From Apiotrichum sp. Y4204 (Eukaryota > Basidiomycota > Tremellomycetes > Trichosporonales > Trichosporonaceae), in the NCBI GenBank assembly GCA_025531455.1, contig JAMYHL010000006.1:806001-870000 (forward strand): a stretch of 64,000 bases of DNA, written 5' to 3'. Below, piece by piece: positions 1 through 12,078 of the stretch (positions are counted from its first letter, which is position 1; each line of letters opens with the position of its first letter). A program made the position numbers and the translations under genes. A model generated the notes under the pieces. The model was not told the DNA's origin, searched no databases, and saw only the letters and a program-made list of their open reading frames with translations.

Positions 1-593
1 CCGAGGATGCGGGGAACCTTATGGCGTCAGAAGTTTCATGGCCCACAAAAAAGTCTGGTATGAACTGGACGACGTAGTTTCCATGATAAGAGGTCGTGCA
101 AACTCTACATGCTTTGCATCTCTTTTCCTTTTACTCTTCTCCCCACACAATATCGCGATATCGCTTCTCATAACCCACTCTACAGAGGCTCGAGCATCAA
201 AAGCGCCCGGACCGCCCCGATACAACACACTCACTGCTAACCCACACCGTTTATTGTTTGTGGGCAATGCCCGTCCGTCGAATACGCCGTCTATGCGTAA
301 GCACACGCGCCGAATGCTTGCAGTGGTGGGTCACTAGGATGGCAATGTAATGGCTGCTGTCGTCCGCTGTCGGACCGATCACTGATTACTGACCAAAGCA
401 AACGACATCCCAGCCCGTGGAACTGCCTAACTTGATCTTGGTTTTTTTCCGTCATCGAATCACACACGGGTCCAGCGAAGCGCGGAGCACACAACACTCA
501 TCCTGGCCACGCACAGATCAACGCTTCGACAGCCCGAATGCCCCAACCCACAACACGATATGCCCCGGCACAATAGTGGTGCCCGCAGCCACC
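1..593. other. Gene-free left edge, upstream of BTB gene
   Basis: No coding region is supported here. Short open frames on both strands lack homology-like content. The stretch is the probable promoter and 5' leader of the plus-strand BTB gene, ending in a near-ideal start context (GCCACC before ATG). Confidence 0.5.
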
Positions 594-2057
594 ATGAGGG
601 CGTGTCGAACGCCGTCAGAGGCGCATGTCCGTGCACTCCACGATGATCTTGTGGCCTATCCTACGACTAAGACCTTTATCCTTGGGGACTTGGGAGAGTA
701 CTTGATGCTGCGGTGTGAGCGCGCAATGCGCCCCCCTCTCTTGCAAGCTCTCTACGACTCACGACCGGCTCCACAGCTGGAGTCACGACCGGTATACAAT
801 ACCCACGAGCAAAACGTCTTGTGGTTTTCACCCATCGAGGCTCACCCAACTCTTGCCTTCTCACTTGATCCTCAAACTCTGGCTTTACTAAGAATGAACC
901 CGCTTCAGCCGCGCTCGCCAGCGTTGGCGTCATTATCGCCACACCATACTCCCGATACGGAGGTTGCCATCTCCGCTCTGTCGCTCTCTCCTCCTAATGA
1001 AAACTCGCCACTGTCGCTCTCCCCTTGCAGCGCTCCACGACCTCTTGCTCCCCGTCGTCCCAGCTTTGTGGCTCCGACAGACGCCCTCGGACTTGGCGGG
1101 CTTCCACCCGCAACACTGAGGCCCAGCATTAGTCCCCAGACAAAGAGCCCTCTCGGATCTCACACCCCGACATCCCTCACCTCCTCGCCGAGCCGCTCCC
1201 CCATCCCATCCCGTCCGCACTCGCCTACTCGCTCCACCTCTCCCCAACCCAAGCCGCTCTCCGCGCCATGTAATGATGACCCCGCTTGGCGCAATGGTGA
1301 CTTTGAGCTCGTTAGCAGCGACAACATCCGCTTCAGGATTGCGAGCTACCATGTCCTCTCGGCGAGGTACGTGGCATTTTATGTACTGTATCCGTAGTAG
1401 GGTGCTGACAGCAGCTCTGTGCTCCGCACAGCCGCCGAATTCGACGCCGACACGCACCGCTACCACATTCAGTTCTCGGACGACGAGGTCGAGAGCGCGC
1501 TTGTGATCCGCACCTTTCTTCGCATCATCACAACTGGCAAGGTAGCCACAACGCCGGACGGAAGCGGTACACCTTCAGTTGCTGCCCTTCGCCGTCTGAT
1601 CCTCTTTGCCAAGAAGTATGACTGCACGGTCACGCTCCAGATAGTCATGTTCAAGATCAAAGAGTTGCTTTCGTCTGGTATGTCGGCGCCGATGTACAGC
1701 TTCATTCTTGGGGCCACCGCCGACGATGTCGAGACATGCTGCCTCTCCCTCCGGCACATGGAGCAGACGTGGACCAATACCAATGCTGGGGCGAACGGGA
1801 CCAGCAGCCCAAATGACTCCACGGACTACGACGTGCGGAACGAGGGCACCCCTGGCACCTCGACCATTGACCCGAACAATCTCCCGTACACGCTCTGGCA
1901 GTGGATTCCGCAGGAGTACCTGTGGGCGCTGTCGCGCTCCTGGGGTCGCCACGTCAAGGATGGATCACGGTTGCCCGACGAGTTCCGGCGTGTCATCACC
2001 ATCCTTAAGAGTATGAAGGAGACGGAAGGGCGGAAACCGTCCGTGACCCTCATTTAG
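594..2057 (+). CDS. BTB/POZ-like domain protein
   Basis: Two exons, 594-1366 and 1412-2057, separated by a 45-nt GT-AG intron (1367-1411) whose acceptor follows GCTGACAG. The ATG at 594 sits in a GCCACC context and was preferred to upstream non-ATG reading. The first half is long, Ser/Pro-rich and low complexity. A BTB-like fold begins near the intron with the motif NGDFELVSSDNIRFRI and continues with FDADTHRYHIQFSDDEVES, the pattern of many Tremellomycete BTB proteins (substrate-adaptor or scaffold type). Residues after the BTB form a helical region rich in Trp (LWQWIPQEYLWALSRSW) found in the same fungal group. The partner and pathway cannot be told from sequence. The domain call is from pattern recognition and is fairly secure; function is unknown. 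Confidence 0.8.
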
Positions 2058-2782
2058 AGATCATCCATACAGTACATAGCCTAAAATGCAAGTGGCTGTA
2101 CTAAGCCGTTCGGCGAGTGGAGAAGAACGGAGTAGGGGGAGATAAAACAACTCGCCCACCATCGTGTACTGGGACCAAGAAGCAACACAAACGCAGCACT
2201 CATTTCTTCTTTGTTCTGTCTCCAGTACATATAGATTGATGCACTTTACACGACGAGCTGCTGAGGCTGTTCCGTACCCTGGTTGTTCTGTACCCCACAG
2301 GTGACAGTGTGCCCGCGGACACGGTGCCACACCTCAGATTGGTCCCCAAATCTGCGTCACTACTTGCCAAGGTTGTTCGCATTGCACACTTTCTCACTCC
2401 TGACAGTTCCCCCACGGCGCTCCCGGACAATAGACAATGCCCTTGCTGAACCCATTCCCACAGCTAAGGGACTGGCAGCATTGACTCCCATCGGCTAGGT
2501 GCAGCGATGGCTCGTGCACGCTCGTGCACTGAACCTTGGGGGCAACGTGGATTGTGAGTCCGTCGAGGTGACATGAGACTTGCTTCCGCAGCAGGAAGCA
2601 TGCGGATCTTGGACATCGGCACCGCTGCACGCAAGGGTATCTAATTCATATTCTGGTATCAACTGTATATATCTTCTACTGACTCGCTCAACCATATACT
2701 GAACTTCTCTCAATCATCACCCACAGGTCGGTGGCGCCGAATGTCGATTACCACCCACCGCCCTCCAACTATTCTGACGTGC
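2058..2782. other. Convergent intergenic region
   Basis: Lies between the 3' ends of the BTB gene (+) and an unrecognised gene (-), so it should hold two terminators. No conserved ORF, RNA gene or clear repeat was seen. Confidence 0.5.
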
Positions 2783-4988
2783 TCACTGAGAGTCGGACTT
2801 GTTCTTAGCATCGAGCTGCTCATTCAAGGTCTTGATCCTCTGCTTGAGCATGTCGATCTCGATCCTAGTCTTCTGCTCGGCGTCCTCGTTCGGCCGCTGC
2901 TCGTCAAGCTCAACGCCAGACATCGTAGAGCCAGCGGGATGGTCGACGGGGACTGATGGGCCCGGGACGTTGTGATTTTCCTGATTGTGAGTTTCCTGGA
3001 GAGCGTTCTGCAGAGTGTTCTCCGGGACATGCCGGTCCAGGATTGACGGAGGCTGAATCGACGAAGGAGTAACGAAGGGCTCGGCGATGTACTCCTCGTA
3101 AGTGTTCTCCATGGCGGGCAGGGTCAGGTTGCTTGCCCCCGCCCTCCACGGCTTCACCTGCGGGATCTTGGACGCTCCCCGGGTACACGAGAGGAAATCG
3201 GGGCCCTGGTCAAGGCTGTCCATGGAGAGCGTATTGTTGTACAATCCCCGCGAGAGCGACGGCGGGTTATACGCGTTGCAGTGCTCAATGGGGAGGATGC
3301 GGTCGCCCGGAATGTAGCGGTTGGCGAGGAGACCGAGCTCGGGAGTAGCCTTGGGGAAGGGATTGGTAGCGTCATCGGGGACGAGGTCGCGCGTCTGGTC
3401 ACTCGAGGTGACTTTGCGGACCCAGGCCGCAAAAGCCTCGAGTGCCCCACCTTGGCTGCTCTCGGAGTTGTGTCCGTCGCGGTCGAGGGACAGGTCGTCG
3501 TAGTTGACAGTCGACGAGTGCTTGACGCGGCGACTGCCAGCATAACCGTCATCAATCTTGCGGCGGGTGTTGCTTCCCTCGGCATGGTCATCGTCCTCGT
3601 AACTGCGCTTTCCCCTTGGGCGCGACGGACCCGCCTCGGCATTGTAAGAGAAGGGCTGAGCCTTGGGCGCCACGGGCGCACACAGCTCCCCTGGACCGTA
3701 ACGCGAAGGGAAGAAGTTGAAACGACGATCCGTCTCCGCCACGTTTGTGGCCAGCAGAACGGAGCCAGGAAGGGCTGTGCCTTTCAAGCTTTTGGCGCGC
3801 CTCTTGGTCCTCACAGTAGCGGAAGTCTGCTTCTTTTCGTTCCCGTTCAGAGCCCGGACCCACGTCTCGTATTCTTGCTTTCCAGGATGAGGGGGAACCC
3901 AAGTCCCGAAATTGAACTCCCCAGGGTGAGAAGCCACCGTTTCAAGCGGCTCGTAGAAGGGGGGAGGCTGCGACCTGTCCGGCTCTTTGCCCTTTTGTGA
4001 TTTCTTTGCGGGCTTCGGCAGGTGGCTTGTATTTGTCCCCAGAGAGATCGATTTGCTGCGTCCCCTCCTTGTGCCCCACGGGGCAGTGGCTGCATCAGAT
4101 GCAGAAGGCGGGGCTGTGTTTACGATTGAGCGACTGACGGCGATGAGATACTTACCATCCATCACGCGGGGTGGAAGCGGGGGCGGCCCCATGCTTCCCT
4201 TTGCGGACTTGTCTGGATTGGCCGTGGTCTCCCAAGAAGCAACGTCTGACAGTTCGGACGAAGAATGGTTTCCGGGCTTGTCGGTAACGGTTGTGGGCGC
4301 TGACATGTCGTTATTCAAAGTCTTGCCGCCCTCAATAGGCAAATCAGAGTCCTCAAGATTATCGACATTGTTGGCAGGCAAAGCACCTGGCCACGGAGTG
4401 GCAACCCTGGGACGCTGGCGGACGGGGTGAAGGTATTTCTTGTACGGAGTGGACGACTGTTCGTCATCAGACGTGACATTGATTTCACGGGCAGGAATTG
4501 TTTGGGCTGTTTGTTGATCAGTCACAAACACAGTAAACACTGATGGTGCAATAACAAGGTACTCACCGTTTGTCTGGGACACCGGAGAGGGCGTACGCTG
4601 ATCGCTGCTGGCAGAACTGGTGCTCTGCGGAATGACGAAGGATACGCGTGATTTCTTGGGTCCCCTGGCGGTATCCTCCTCTGACCCTTCTGTTGATCAG
4701 TCACTGCCACATGAGGGAGTACTCACCCATTTCTGAGTCACGGGGAGGCACGGCTGTGCGGCAGTCGGCAACTGCTCGAGTGCTGGCCGTCTCAGAGAGA
4801 GGCCTGGCGGTAGTGGAACCCACAGCCCCGCGTTCCGCCGGCGACGCCGGCGAAGAAATCCTCATAGCGGATAGACTCGGAGAGGCGCTTAGCTCCTCAC
4901 TCCTCACAAGGGAGCGTGCGGGGGTGTCAGGCGACAGGATGGGATAACGAGGGGGCGTAAATGGAGGCGTGGAGTAGCGGCGGTCCAT
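2783..4988 (-). CDS. Hypothetical Ser/Pro-rich protein with C-terminal coiled coil
   Basis: Not recognised. Exons on the minus strand are 4988-4727, 4680-4567, 4506-4156 and 4113-2783. Introns are 46, 60 and 42 nt. The ATG at 4988 begins MDRRYSTPPFTPPRYP and a TATA-like box lies about 100 nt upstream. The protein is largely disordered: Ser/Pro/Thr-rich N-terminus, basic patches (KKSQKGKEPDR), Asp/Ser-rich middle, and a short heptad-like C-terminal helix (IDMLKQRIKTLNEQLDAKNK) that may dimerise. The third intron is stop-free and a multiple of three, so a retained form would add 14 residues. The first two introns share a 14-nt block, see findings. No enzymatic motif is visible. Exon structure is inferred from consistent GTGAGTA/GTAAGTA donors that restore one frame. 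Confidence 0.7.
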
Positions 4989-5761
4989 GTTGGATGAGGC
5001 TTGGAAGAGTGAAGAATTTACTGAACAGGATACTGAGGGATGGAGAGAAGAGGAGGTATGGAAATTCTTGGAGGAGTTCTGGGTGTGTCTTTATATACAA
5101 CCTTTGACAACATTTGCGCAGAGGGGAGGACAGACGTCTCCTGGAAAAGACTGGTGTTGATGTTGGATTGGATACACACCAAACAATACACGCGTCGCCC
5201 TGCACCCCTCCTCCCCGAGCACACCGCGTCTGCAAGCACATCCCGCCTTGGTCGACGCGAGGCCACCATCCTCGTTGTGCAAAGCAGGGTATTGGTCGAG
5301 CAACGAATGTGGCATCGGTTCATCGGGGATGAGGGACCCGCGATGTCCTTTTGAAACGTACGACGCGAGGACTGATCTGGTAGTGGGCCACTTGGCCGGC
5401 ATGTTTACGGCTACGATTCTGCTCTCGCTCATCAAAGTTCTGATAGGCAGCAATATATTACCGAGAGGTTGCACGCAGACCACTGCGCGGTGACAATTGT
5501 CTGCATTATTGCAAGCCTCCGTTGGGAACGAGTCTTGATCATTGAACTTCTTGGGACGATGGTAAACGCTGATAACATCGAGAAACATGCAAGCACTCCG
5601 CAAATGGATATTGAGAAGTGCAACTCGAGCATTGTGTTGACACGATTTTGTTCATCAGTATAAACAGATGGCAGCGCCAATGTTTTGACTTCTTTGCGCT
5701 GGTCGGAGGATGATAAATACTGATGACATTGGATGTTGCTACAAGAACGCTACGCTTTACT
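4989..5761. other. Intergenic region with promoter of the 2783-4988 gene
   Basis: Carries the upstream region of the minus gene starting at 4988 and the 3' flank of the minus gene ending at 5762. A diverged direct repeat of about 30 nt (GATGGTAAACGCTGAT near 5558 and GATGATAAATACTGAT near 5709) is visible. No gene is supported. Confidence 0.4.
5090..5097 (-). promoter_or_regulatory. TATA-like box
   Basis: TATATAAA on the minus strand, about 102 nt upstream of the ATG at 4988. The position fits a core promoter. Confidence 0.45.
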
Positions 5762-6314
5762 CTAGCTCGAATCCCCTCGATTAAGAATCTCGAAAATAGT
5801 CTGCGCCGCGAGCCATCGTCCAGCCTGGTCGACAATAACCCTTTGAAGGATCTGGCGGTGATTCTCAAGCAGCCAGACGTACTCGGACTGCGTCCTCCCC
5901 GCGCGCAGGAGATACCGCTCGTGGCGGTACTTCCATGCCTCAAGCTGATTGAACGTGCGATGCGCCTGAGCGAGTATCATTTGGGCGGCGGCAGGACGTT
6001 CCGCGGGAGGTTTGGCGGCGAGCATGCCGTGGAACTCGGTGTACGATTTGACGTAGGAGCGGTAGAGGATTTGGAGCGTGTGCGTGGGCACGGCGGGATA
6101 AATGCCCGACCGCGGCGTGGAGTTTTGAGGGTAATTTTGGAGGGAGCTGATGGTCGTGCTGTCGGGCTGCAGCGTCATTAGCGTTTGTAGAGTAAGACTG
6201 TGAATTGCTCGATGGGGCTCCAGTACCTACCGTAAGAGGCATGTCGCTTTCGTCGTCCATTGATGCCTCCGAGCTGCTTGAAGGGCAAAGCCCTGCAATA
6301 CTCTTGCTAGTCAT
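5762..6314 (-). CDS. Hypothetical small helical protein
   Basis: Not recognised. Two exons, 6314-6231 and 6166-5762, with a 64-nt intron (6167-6230) whose branch site reads GCTAATGAC. The product is about 162 aa. The N-terminal 40 residues are Ser-rich and probably disordered. The rest is predicted mainly helical, with Tyr/Arg/Gln-rich segments (ILYRSYVKSYTEFHGML, LEAWKYRHERYLLRAGR, LLENHRQILQRVIVDQAGRW). A shorter form could start at an ATG just inside the intron (6178) and would add four residues before the second exon. No catalytic motif is seen. The conserved-looking aromatic helices suggest a real protein, but its role is unknown. Confidence 0.6.
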
Positions 6315-6925
6315 AGCGGTCTGAACGCAGAAATGTTTTGTTGGGAAGAGATTGAAGTGGAGGAAGAGTGACTGTTGATGTAACTTTATGAACGTTTGTT
6401 TGGTTCCATTCCCTGTTCATCACCCGTTCATCACAGCCACCGAGCACTCTTGCCAAGTCATTGGATATCGCACCCAGAAAGGATCAAGAGTGATTTTTCC
6501 ATCAGCCATCAAAGGCCTGCTTGATCCCTGTAAGCTAAGATGATGGGATACAGGAATGGTGATGGCGGGCCTTCACATGGAGTACAGATGCAGGCAACAA
6601 ACATGAAAACAAAGGGCAATGTGGTTGATTAGCTACATGCCAAAGTGCTGTTCTGCGCGTAGATGCATGTTCTCTCACAAATCTCCTCAGATGGAAGTCT
6701 GCAGTACGCGCATAGACCACGCCAAAGAAGCAGGGATGGCATTATTGCACGATGCACACACCTCGAAACCCGCCACATGGGCGTGCGAGTGCCACATTCG
6801 CCCCACCCACGCCACCGCCTGCCTGGCCTCCACCTCCACCTCAAACGTTCCGCGCCCAGCATCATTGTCGTTTCAGTTTCAGAACCATCGCCTTGCACTC
6901 ATCAATCAACGATATTCATCTATCC
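6315..6925. other. Divergent promoter region
   Basis: Shared upstream region of the minus gene at 6314 and the HIT gene at 6926. A CA-rich, pyrimidine-rich leader precedes the HIT ATG. Nothing else is recognisable. Confidence 0.45.
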
Positions 6926-7556
6926 ATGGGCCTCCTGAGCTGCTTTCGCCGCCCGCTCGCCCCTCCCGACCCCGAACGCCCGCTCGTCGACGGATACGAT
7001 GCGCGCTGCGTGTTCTGCCATGTCGCGCCCGAGAAGGGGTTTGCGGTCGTGTATGAGGTACGTTTGCAAAGCGGACTGCGTATTGGAGCGCGTGGAAGTA
7101 GGAGAATATTACAAAGACAGCTTACTTACCGCAGGACGAAGAGCTTATTGCTTTCCGCGACCGGTGGCCGCGGGCCGCGGAGCACCTGCTGATCATCCCG
7201 CGGCGACATGTCCCGACCGTGAAGGACCTCACAGCGGATGACATCCCCTTGAGTGCGTTTTGTCCCTAGTCCCACTAACGCCAGTTGAGCGGATGGCGGC
7301 GTGCGCGCGGGTTATGCGCCCCGGTGATCATGTCAAGCTGGGGTTTCACATCCCCCCCTTCAGCTCTGTGCACCATATCCATCTCCATGTCCTCGTGCCC
7401 CCGTTCACGCTCTTTGGCAAGGTGCAGTACCCTGTGCGCATGGGGTCCGAGGGCGGCAAGAAGTGGGGGTGGTTCGTTACCCCCAGTCAGATTGTCAGCA
7501 TCCTCGAGAATGGGGGACGGATTGGCGTGCGCGCGGCCCCTGGCAAAAAGGCATAG
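6926..7556 (+). CDS. HIT-family nucleotide hydrolase (HINT3-like)
   Basis: Exons 6926-7057, 7135-7252 and 7285-7556 give 173 aa. Introns are 77 and 32 nt. A Cys pair (C28, C31 in CVFCHV) near the N-terminus and the downstream LLIIPRRHVP strand match the HIT fold. The HIT triad motif lies near residues 113-119 (HHIHLHV), where the central His is the nucleophile attacking the alpha phosphate of a nucleotidyl substrate. Length and layout resemble the HINT3/HNT-type branch, which hydrolyses adenosine phosphoramidates. It could instead be an aprataxin-like HIT domain, but no zinc finger follows. The 32-nt second intron is needed to join ...DIPL to ERMAAC in frame. Confidence 0.85.
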
Positions 7557-7783
7557 GTTTGAGATACACATTATAGACACTCCTCGGACTTCATTATAAT
7601 CGCCGGATCGGCTTGCTTGCTGTGTACATACATGCATTGTACATTATGGGATTATGGGGAACGGACGAAAATACGGACGCCGAAAGCGAGAACGGTTCAC
7701 CCACCATCTATATGCTTTTATGCTTTAAACCAGACCGCCGAGAAGGATCCACACCACCAAAAGTCCCGATGCCGTCGATAATC

Positions 7784-8844
7784 TCAGCCGAGGACGTGCA
7801 TGTTCTTCCTGGCCTTCTTGAGTTTCTTCTCCTTGGTCGTGTGGTTAAAGTCGCGCCAGTTGCCAACACGTGCCTCGCGGGTTTCTGTAGGTGCAATAAG
7901 TAAAATCCAAGAAAAGGAACATGCGTGTCAGCATCAAGTGTTCTCACGACAAAGTGGATACTGGGAAAGGGCATACCGCGCACTCTGCGCAAACCGTCGG
8001 AGCAGCACTGTGGGGCTGGTGAGAACTCGGCATTGCCGACACGGCCATCAGGGGAGGATAGGGTAGATGATGGAGGACTTACCTTCCCAACGCTGAGCGT
8101 CTTCTTGTTTGCGCTTGCGCTTCGCAACCTCTTCTGCCTTGCGTGCGCGCTCCTCGGCCTCGTTGACGTTGACCATCTTCAGGCGTCTGTCGGTCAGCTA
8201 TGTACAGCACATGTAAGCTCACTTTCTCTTTGATAGCTCGTCCTCAACCAACAGCTCCTTGGCCTTATTTCGGATTTGTTGTTGGAACGGCGGGTTGAGG
8301 TTCGCCAGGCGTGGGTCGTCAGCCGCTACATTCGCAGTGTATCCGTCGCCGAGAACGCTGTTCGTCAGATTAGAAACATCAGGAAACTCACCTTTTCAGA
8401 ACAAGCGTGCGCGAGTAGGTCATGATGGAGTCAATCTCTTCACGTTTATTGGAGTCGACCAGATGGCTCTCAGCCTGTCGTTAGAGCTGTTTCTCGTGAA
8501 TCATGGAGCTCACCTTCTTAAGCAAGTCAAACGCCTGTCGGTCAGCCGTGATCACAAACTATTTACTCACCTCATGGCCCTTCTCGTGCTGAAACTTGTC
8601 GGGGTGAATCAGCAACGACTTCTTACGGTACTGCTTCTTGACCTCAGACTCCGTCGCGAACGCCGGAAGATCAAGAACATCGTACGGACTGGAGTCAGCT
8701 GTGCACTAGGTCAATGAGATGGGCAGACACCTACTTCAGTTTGAAAGCGCGGATAATGCGCTCGACCTGCAGAGTCAGTTTCTTCTCTTACAATCGAGGA
8801 GCCTCCGCACTCACCTCGGCTTCCCTTGCTTGAGTCGTCGTCAT
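7784..8844 (-). CDS. SPF31: DnaJ homolog, DNAJC8/Spf31-like
   Basis: Eight exons on the minus strand: 8844-8815, 8766-8735, 8688-8571, 8534-8514, 8474-8392, 8357-8223, 8186-8083 and 7884-7784, giving 207 aa. Introns are 34-48 nt except the last (198 nt). The J domain starts at [10 protein letters not shown] and carries the diagnostic HPD at about residues 49-51 ([13 protein letters not shown]), followed by AFDLLKKAESHL. A charged helical tail ([26 protein letters not shown]) precedes the conserved RVGNWRDF block. This order is characteristic of DNAJC8 and S. pombe Spf31, a spliceosome-associated J protein thought to recruit Hsp70 to splicing complexes. Assignment rests on architecture; no biochemical claim beyond the family is made. 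Confidence 0.9.
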
Positions 8845-9302
8845 GGTTAACCTGCACCTGAAGGGTTACTCGGCAGATAGTGGTCCCTCACACAATACGC
8901 AATGGGGGACAGCGATCACGAGTGCGTACTTGTTGAACAGAGGGCAGGTCGCGGTGTCTCTGGCAAGAACGGAGACGGCAGGGACGATGGATGGTGAGAA
9001 AGTGATGGATGAGTGAGCAAGTGAGCAAGTGTTGTTGCGTGAAATGTGACGGTCGTTGCCGGTGGCGGCAAAATGGCACGAACAATCACGAAATGGTAGA
9101 CCGCAAAAGGGAAGAACGGAATCAAAATGAGATCTCTCTGTCAGTGACTCACACACCCACTCCATTTGACAGTCGTAACAATGCAAATGGCTGGCCTGGT
9201 CCATTTGGGAACCCTCGAACAATAATCGCCACCCAATGCATCCAACTTGATCCACCTTCATCCATTTTCCCACTTGACCTCACGTCTCCACTACACATCG
9301 CC
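8845..9302. other. Divergent promoter region
   Basis: Separates DNAJC8-like (-) from TFIIF alpha (+). No TATA box stands out. The sequence before the TFIIF ATG is rich in ATCCA/CACT runs typical of leaders in this window. Confidence 0.45.
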
Positions 9303-11580
9303 ATGGCCGAACCTTTCTTCCTCAAGAAGAGGGCTCGTCCCCGTGCTCTGGGTGCTGCGCGCCCCACCGCCGCCGCCGGGGCTGGCCCCGCGCCGGCGCG
9401 CCGTCCCCCTCGTCCCATGCCTCCTCGTCCTGCTGGTGCCGGCGCCGCTGGTCCATCCAAACCTGGCGCCAAACCGGCCGCCAAGCCCGCGACCAAGCCC
9501 GAAGTCAAGGCCGAGACGAACAAGAACAATCTCGTCGAGATCCAGATCTTCTCGGCCGACCCCGACGCAGGTCTGCGGTACAACCTCATGAAGTTGAGCT
9601 CGAACCGCGACGTCGACCCGTCCAAGTTCCCACAGCCGCTGTTGCTCAACCGCAAGCAGCCAGGGCCGCGGGCGCCGCCGCAGTTTCAGCACGACGAGAA
9701 CGGGAATATTGTCGGGCGGTTTGTGTACGATGAGCACGGCAAGCCGGTGCTGGATGATGAGGGGAAACCGGTCGTGGAGAAGAAGAATGAGATTGACATG
9801 TCTCTTGTGGGCTCGGCGCCCGGCATGTCTAACAAGCGCCGAGGCAAGCGGAATACAAAAGAGGTGTTTCACCAAGATGTGGAGGTGATCAAGCTGCGCC
9901 GCGAGGAGGCGAACCCGTGGGTTCTGGAGCCCAAGAATCCGTCCGAGAAGCCTGCGATTCCGGAGCACTGGGTCGGGCGCATGACAGAGCCAAGCTCGCT
10001 GCCAACGATCTTGCTTATCAACGAGGGAGAAGGCGCGAGCTTCACGATGGTGCCTCTTGGGCGGACGTACAACTTCCAGTCACAGCGTCCGTTCAAGGTC
10101 ATGGATTCTGACCAGGCGAACAAATACGTGAGCTTCGCAGTGGTCTTGGGGAAGACCACATTGTTAACATCCAGTTCGAGATGCAGGCCAAGTACAAGGT
10201 TCACGACCGCTGGGGCCAGCGTCAGGAGGACGTCGGTCCCGGGCTCGTCAAGATGGAGGAGACGATGCGCGGCATGGCAGACCGTGCTCAGCGGATGGAA
10301 TACAACATCGCGGCCAACAAGGGTAACGTCCGGGCGCCGACGGTCAAGCGTGAGAAGTTTGAGGACGACTACGTTCGTGAAGGTCGCAACGTTGGCCGCG
10401 GTCTCGATGGTGGAATCGATGAGGAGCTCGACTTTGACGTGGCCGAGGAGTTTGCGGACGACGAGGATAGCAATACCTTCTACTACAACAAGGAGGAAGA
10501 GGAGGAGAAGAAGCTGCAGGAGGTGAGGCCGAGACTTGCGCCGTTGCTGACCGCCAGGACCGTCAGAAGCAGGAGTACCGCTGGGCGAACGCGAATGTCG
10601 GCGACCGCCCGCAGATTGAGGAGGACAAGGAGGATGAGGACGACCTATTCGGCGAAAAGCTCACTTCGGAGGGCAAGCGTCTGCGGAAGATGATGCGCCG
10701 GCGCCGCGAGGAAGACGGGGACATGTATGGCTCGTCGGACGACGACGACGACACGGACAGCGAGGAGGAGCGGGAGAAGGAAAAGGAGAAAGAGCAGGAG
10801 AAGGAAAAGGACAAGGAGAAGGCGGCCGCGAGCCGGAACGCGTCTCGCGCAGGCTCCAAGGCCCCAGACTCGCGCGACGGCACGGGCTCCCCAGCTCGCA
10901 AGCTCAAGCCACCGACGCCAGAGCGCGCGGGTACTGCTCCGCCCGGAGCAGGTGCTGCCCTGCTTGCCAAACGCGCGGCATCGCGCGGAGCCAGCCCTCG
11001 CCCCCGCGGCTCCTCGCCTCTTGCGCGCGGCTCGTCACCTGTTGACCGCGGCAGTCCTGCGCCGACGGCCCGCGGGTCCTCTCCTATGGGCCGCGACGGA
11101 TCCCCCGCCCCCGGCCGCGAGGGCACGCCGTCGGGCACTTCGAAGCCGAAGAGCAAGAGCGCAAAGCGCAAGGCAACCTCTCAGTCGCCGTTGCTTGATG
11201 ATGTGGGTACGCCGTCGTCGTCGGCCGCGATGAAGCGCAAATCTCCCGACGACGCCGCGACGCCGTCGACGCCCGGCGGCGACTCGCTCGCGGGCGCGCT
11301 GCCAAAGAAGAAGAAGAAGGCGCGCGCATCGAGCGGCACACCGGCACCCGAGCCGTACCCCGGCATGATCACGCGCGACGAGGTGCTCACATGGCTCCGC
11401 GCCCAGCCCAACCTCGACACAATCCTCATGAAGCCCGCCATCGATGCGTTCATCCCCCGCCTCAATGTCGATGCGCGAAACAGGGAGGTCTTCCTCGGCT
11501 GGATCCAGCACCTTACTACGCGTGTCAAGACGCCCGATGCGTCGGTCACGTACTTGAACGTGCGGCCCCAGTTCCGTTGA
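9303..11580 (+). CDS. TFG1: TFIIF alpha subunit (RAP74/Tfg1)
   Basis: Exons 9303-10127, 10175-10522 and 10558-11580 give 731 aa. Introns are 47 and 35 nt. This is the large subunit of general transcription factor IIF, which binds RNA polymerase II and stabilises the preinitiation complex. After an Ala/Pro-rich leader (residues 1-75) comes the dimerisation half-barrel, with VEIQIFSADPDAGLRYNLMK and a second half ending in YNFQSQRPFKVM. The link FEMQAKYKVHDRWGQRQE spans the first intron. The middle is acidic and Lys-rich (DDDDDTDSEEERE, EKEKEKEQEKEK) with Arg-Gly-Ser/Pro repeats, as in other RAP74 proteins. The last 75 residues (MITRDEVLTWLRAQPNLD to NVRPQF) match the C-terminal winged helix in position. 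A strongly expressed nuclear housekeeping gene is expected. Confidence 0.9.
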
Positions 11581-12078
11581 GGCTGCGAGCTGGCCGTGAT
11601 ATAGAAACAAGAAGAGGACTTGAGAGCAAGAACATTTACAGGATGAATCCAGTGTATTTTCTTTGGGTAGCGACTGTGCGCCTCGTTTATTGTCGAGGAC
11701 CGAAATCATCCTCATCGTGTGCCTTCGCGCACTGACGGCACTGCACAACTGACGACACCTCACAGCTCGCTTTGCACGCCATCTTCACTCCTGTCTCACT
11801 CCACACATAACCATCCCCCCGCCCTGCAACTGCCCCACAGCCGTAGCTGATAGTACATCAAGTCCTGCATGCCTGCAGCCCTGTATCCCAATCCCTAGTG
11901 GTGGCGGGAGTGACTCATCCTAAGAAGAGCGACTGTCCTACAAATACATGTTGTCGAGTGCGCACATCGGTCGGGGTGGATCGTATTCTCGCTTCCGGTC
12001 GGGAGATGGGGTAGTAGAGAAGAAGTCGCAACACCAAACGCCGACACGAGCCGCTAAATCATCTCATGGTCGAGAGAT
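11581..12078. other. Convergent intergenic region
   Basis: 3' flanks of TFIIF alpha (+) and eL37 (-). No gene, RNA or repeat is recognised. Confidence 0.5.

Noticed and set aside
417..593. N-terminal extension of the BTB protein from a GTG
   Set aside because: Nuclear genes normally use ATG; the ATG at 594 has a far better context.
5764..5785. T-loop-like CTCGAATCCC
   Set aside because: It lies inside the 3' end of a coding exon and has no matching cloverleaf.
9291..9968. Minus-strand open frame opposite TFIIF alpha
   Set aside because: Shadow of a conserved coding exon; Arg/Gly-rich composition only.
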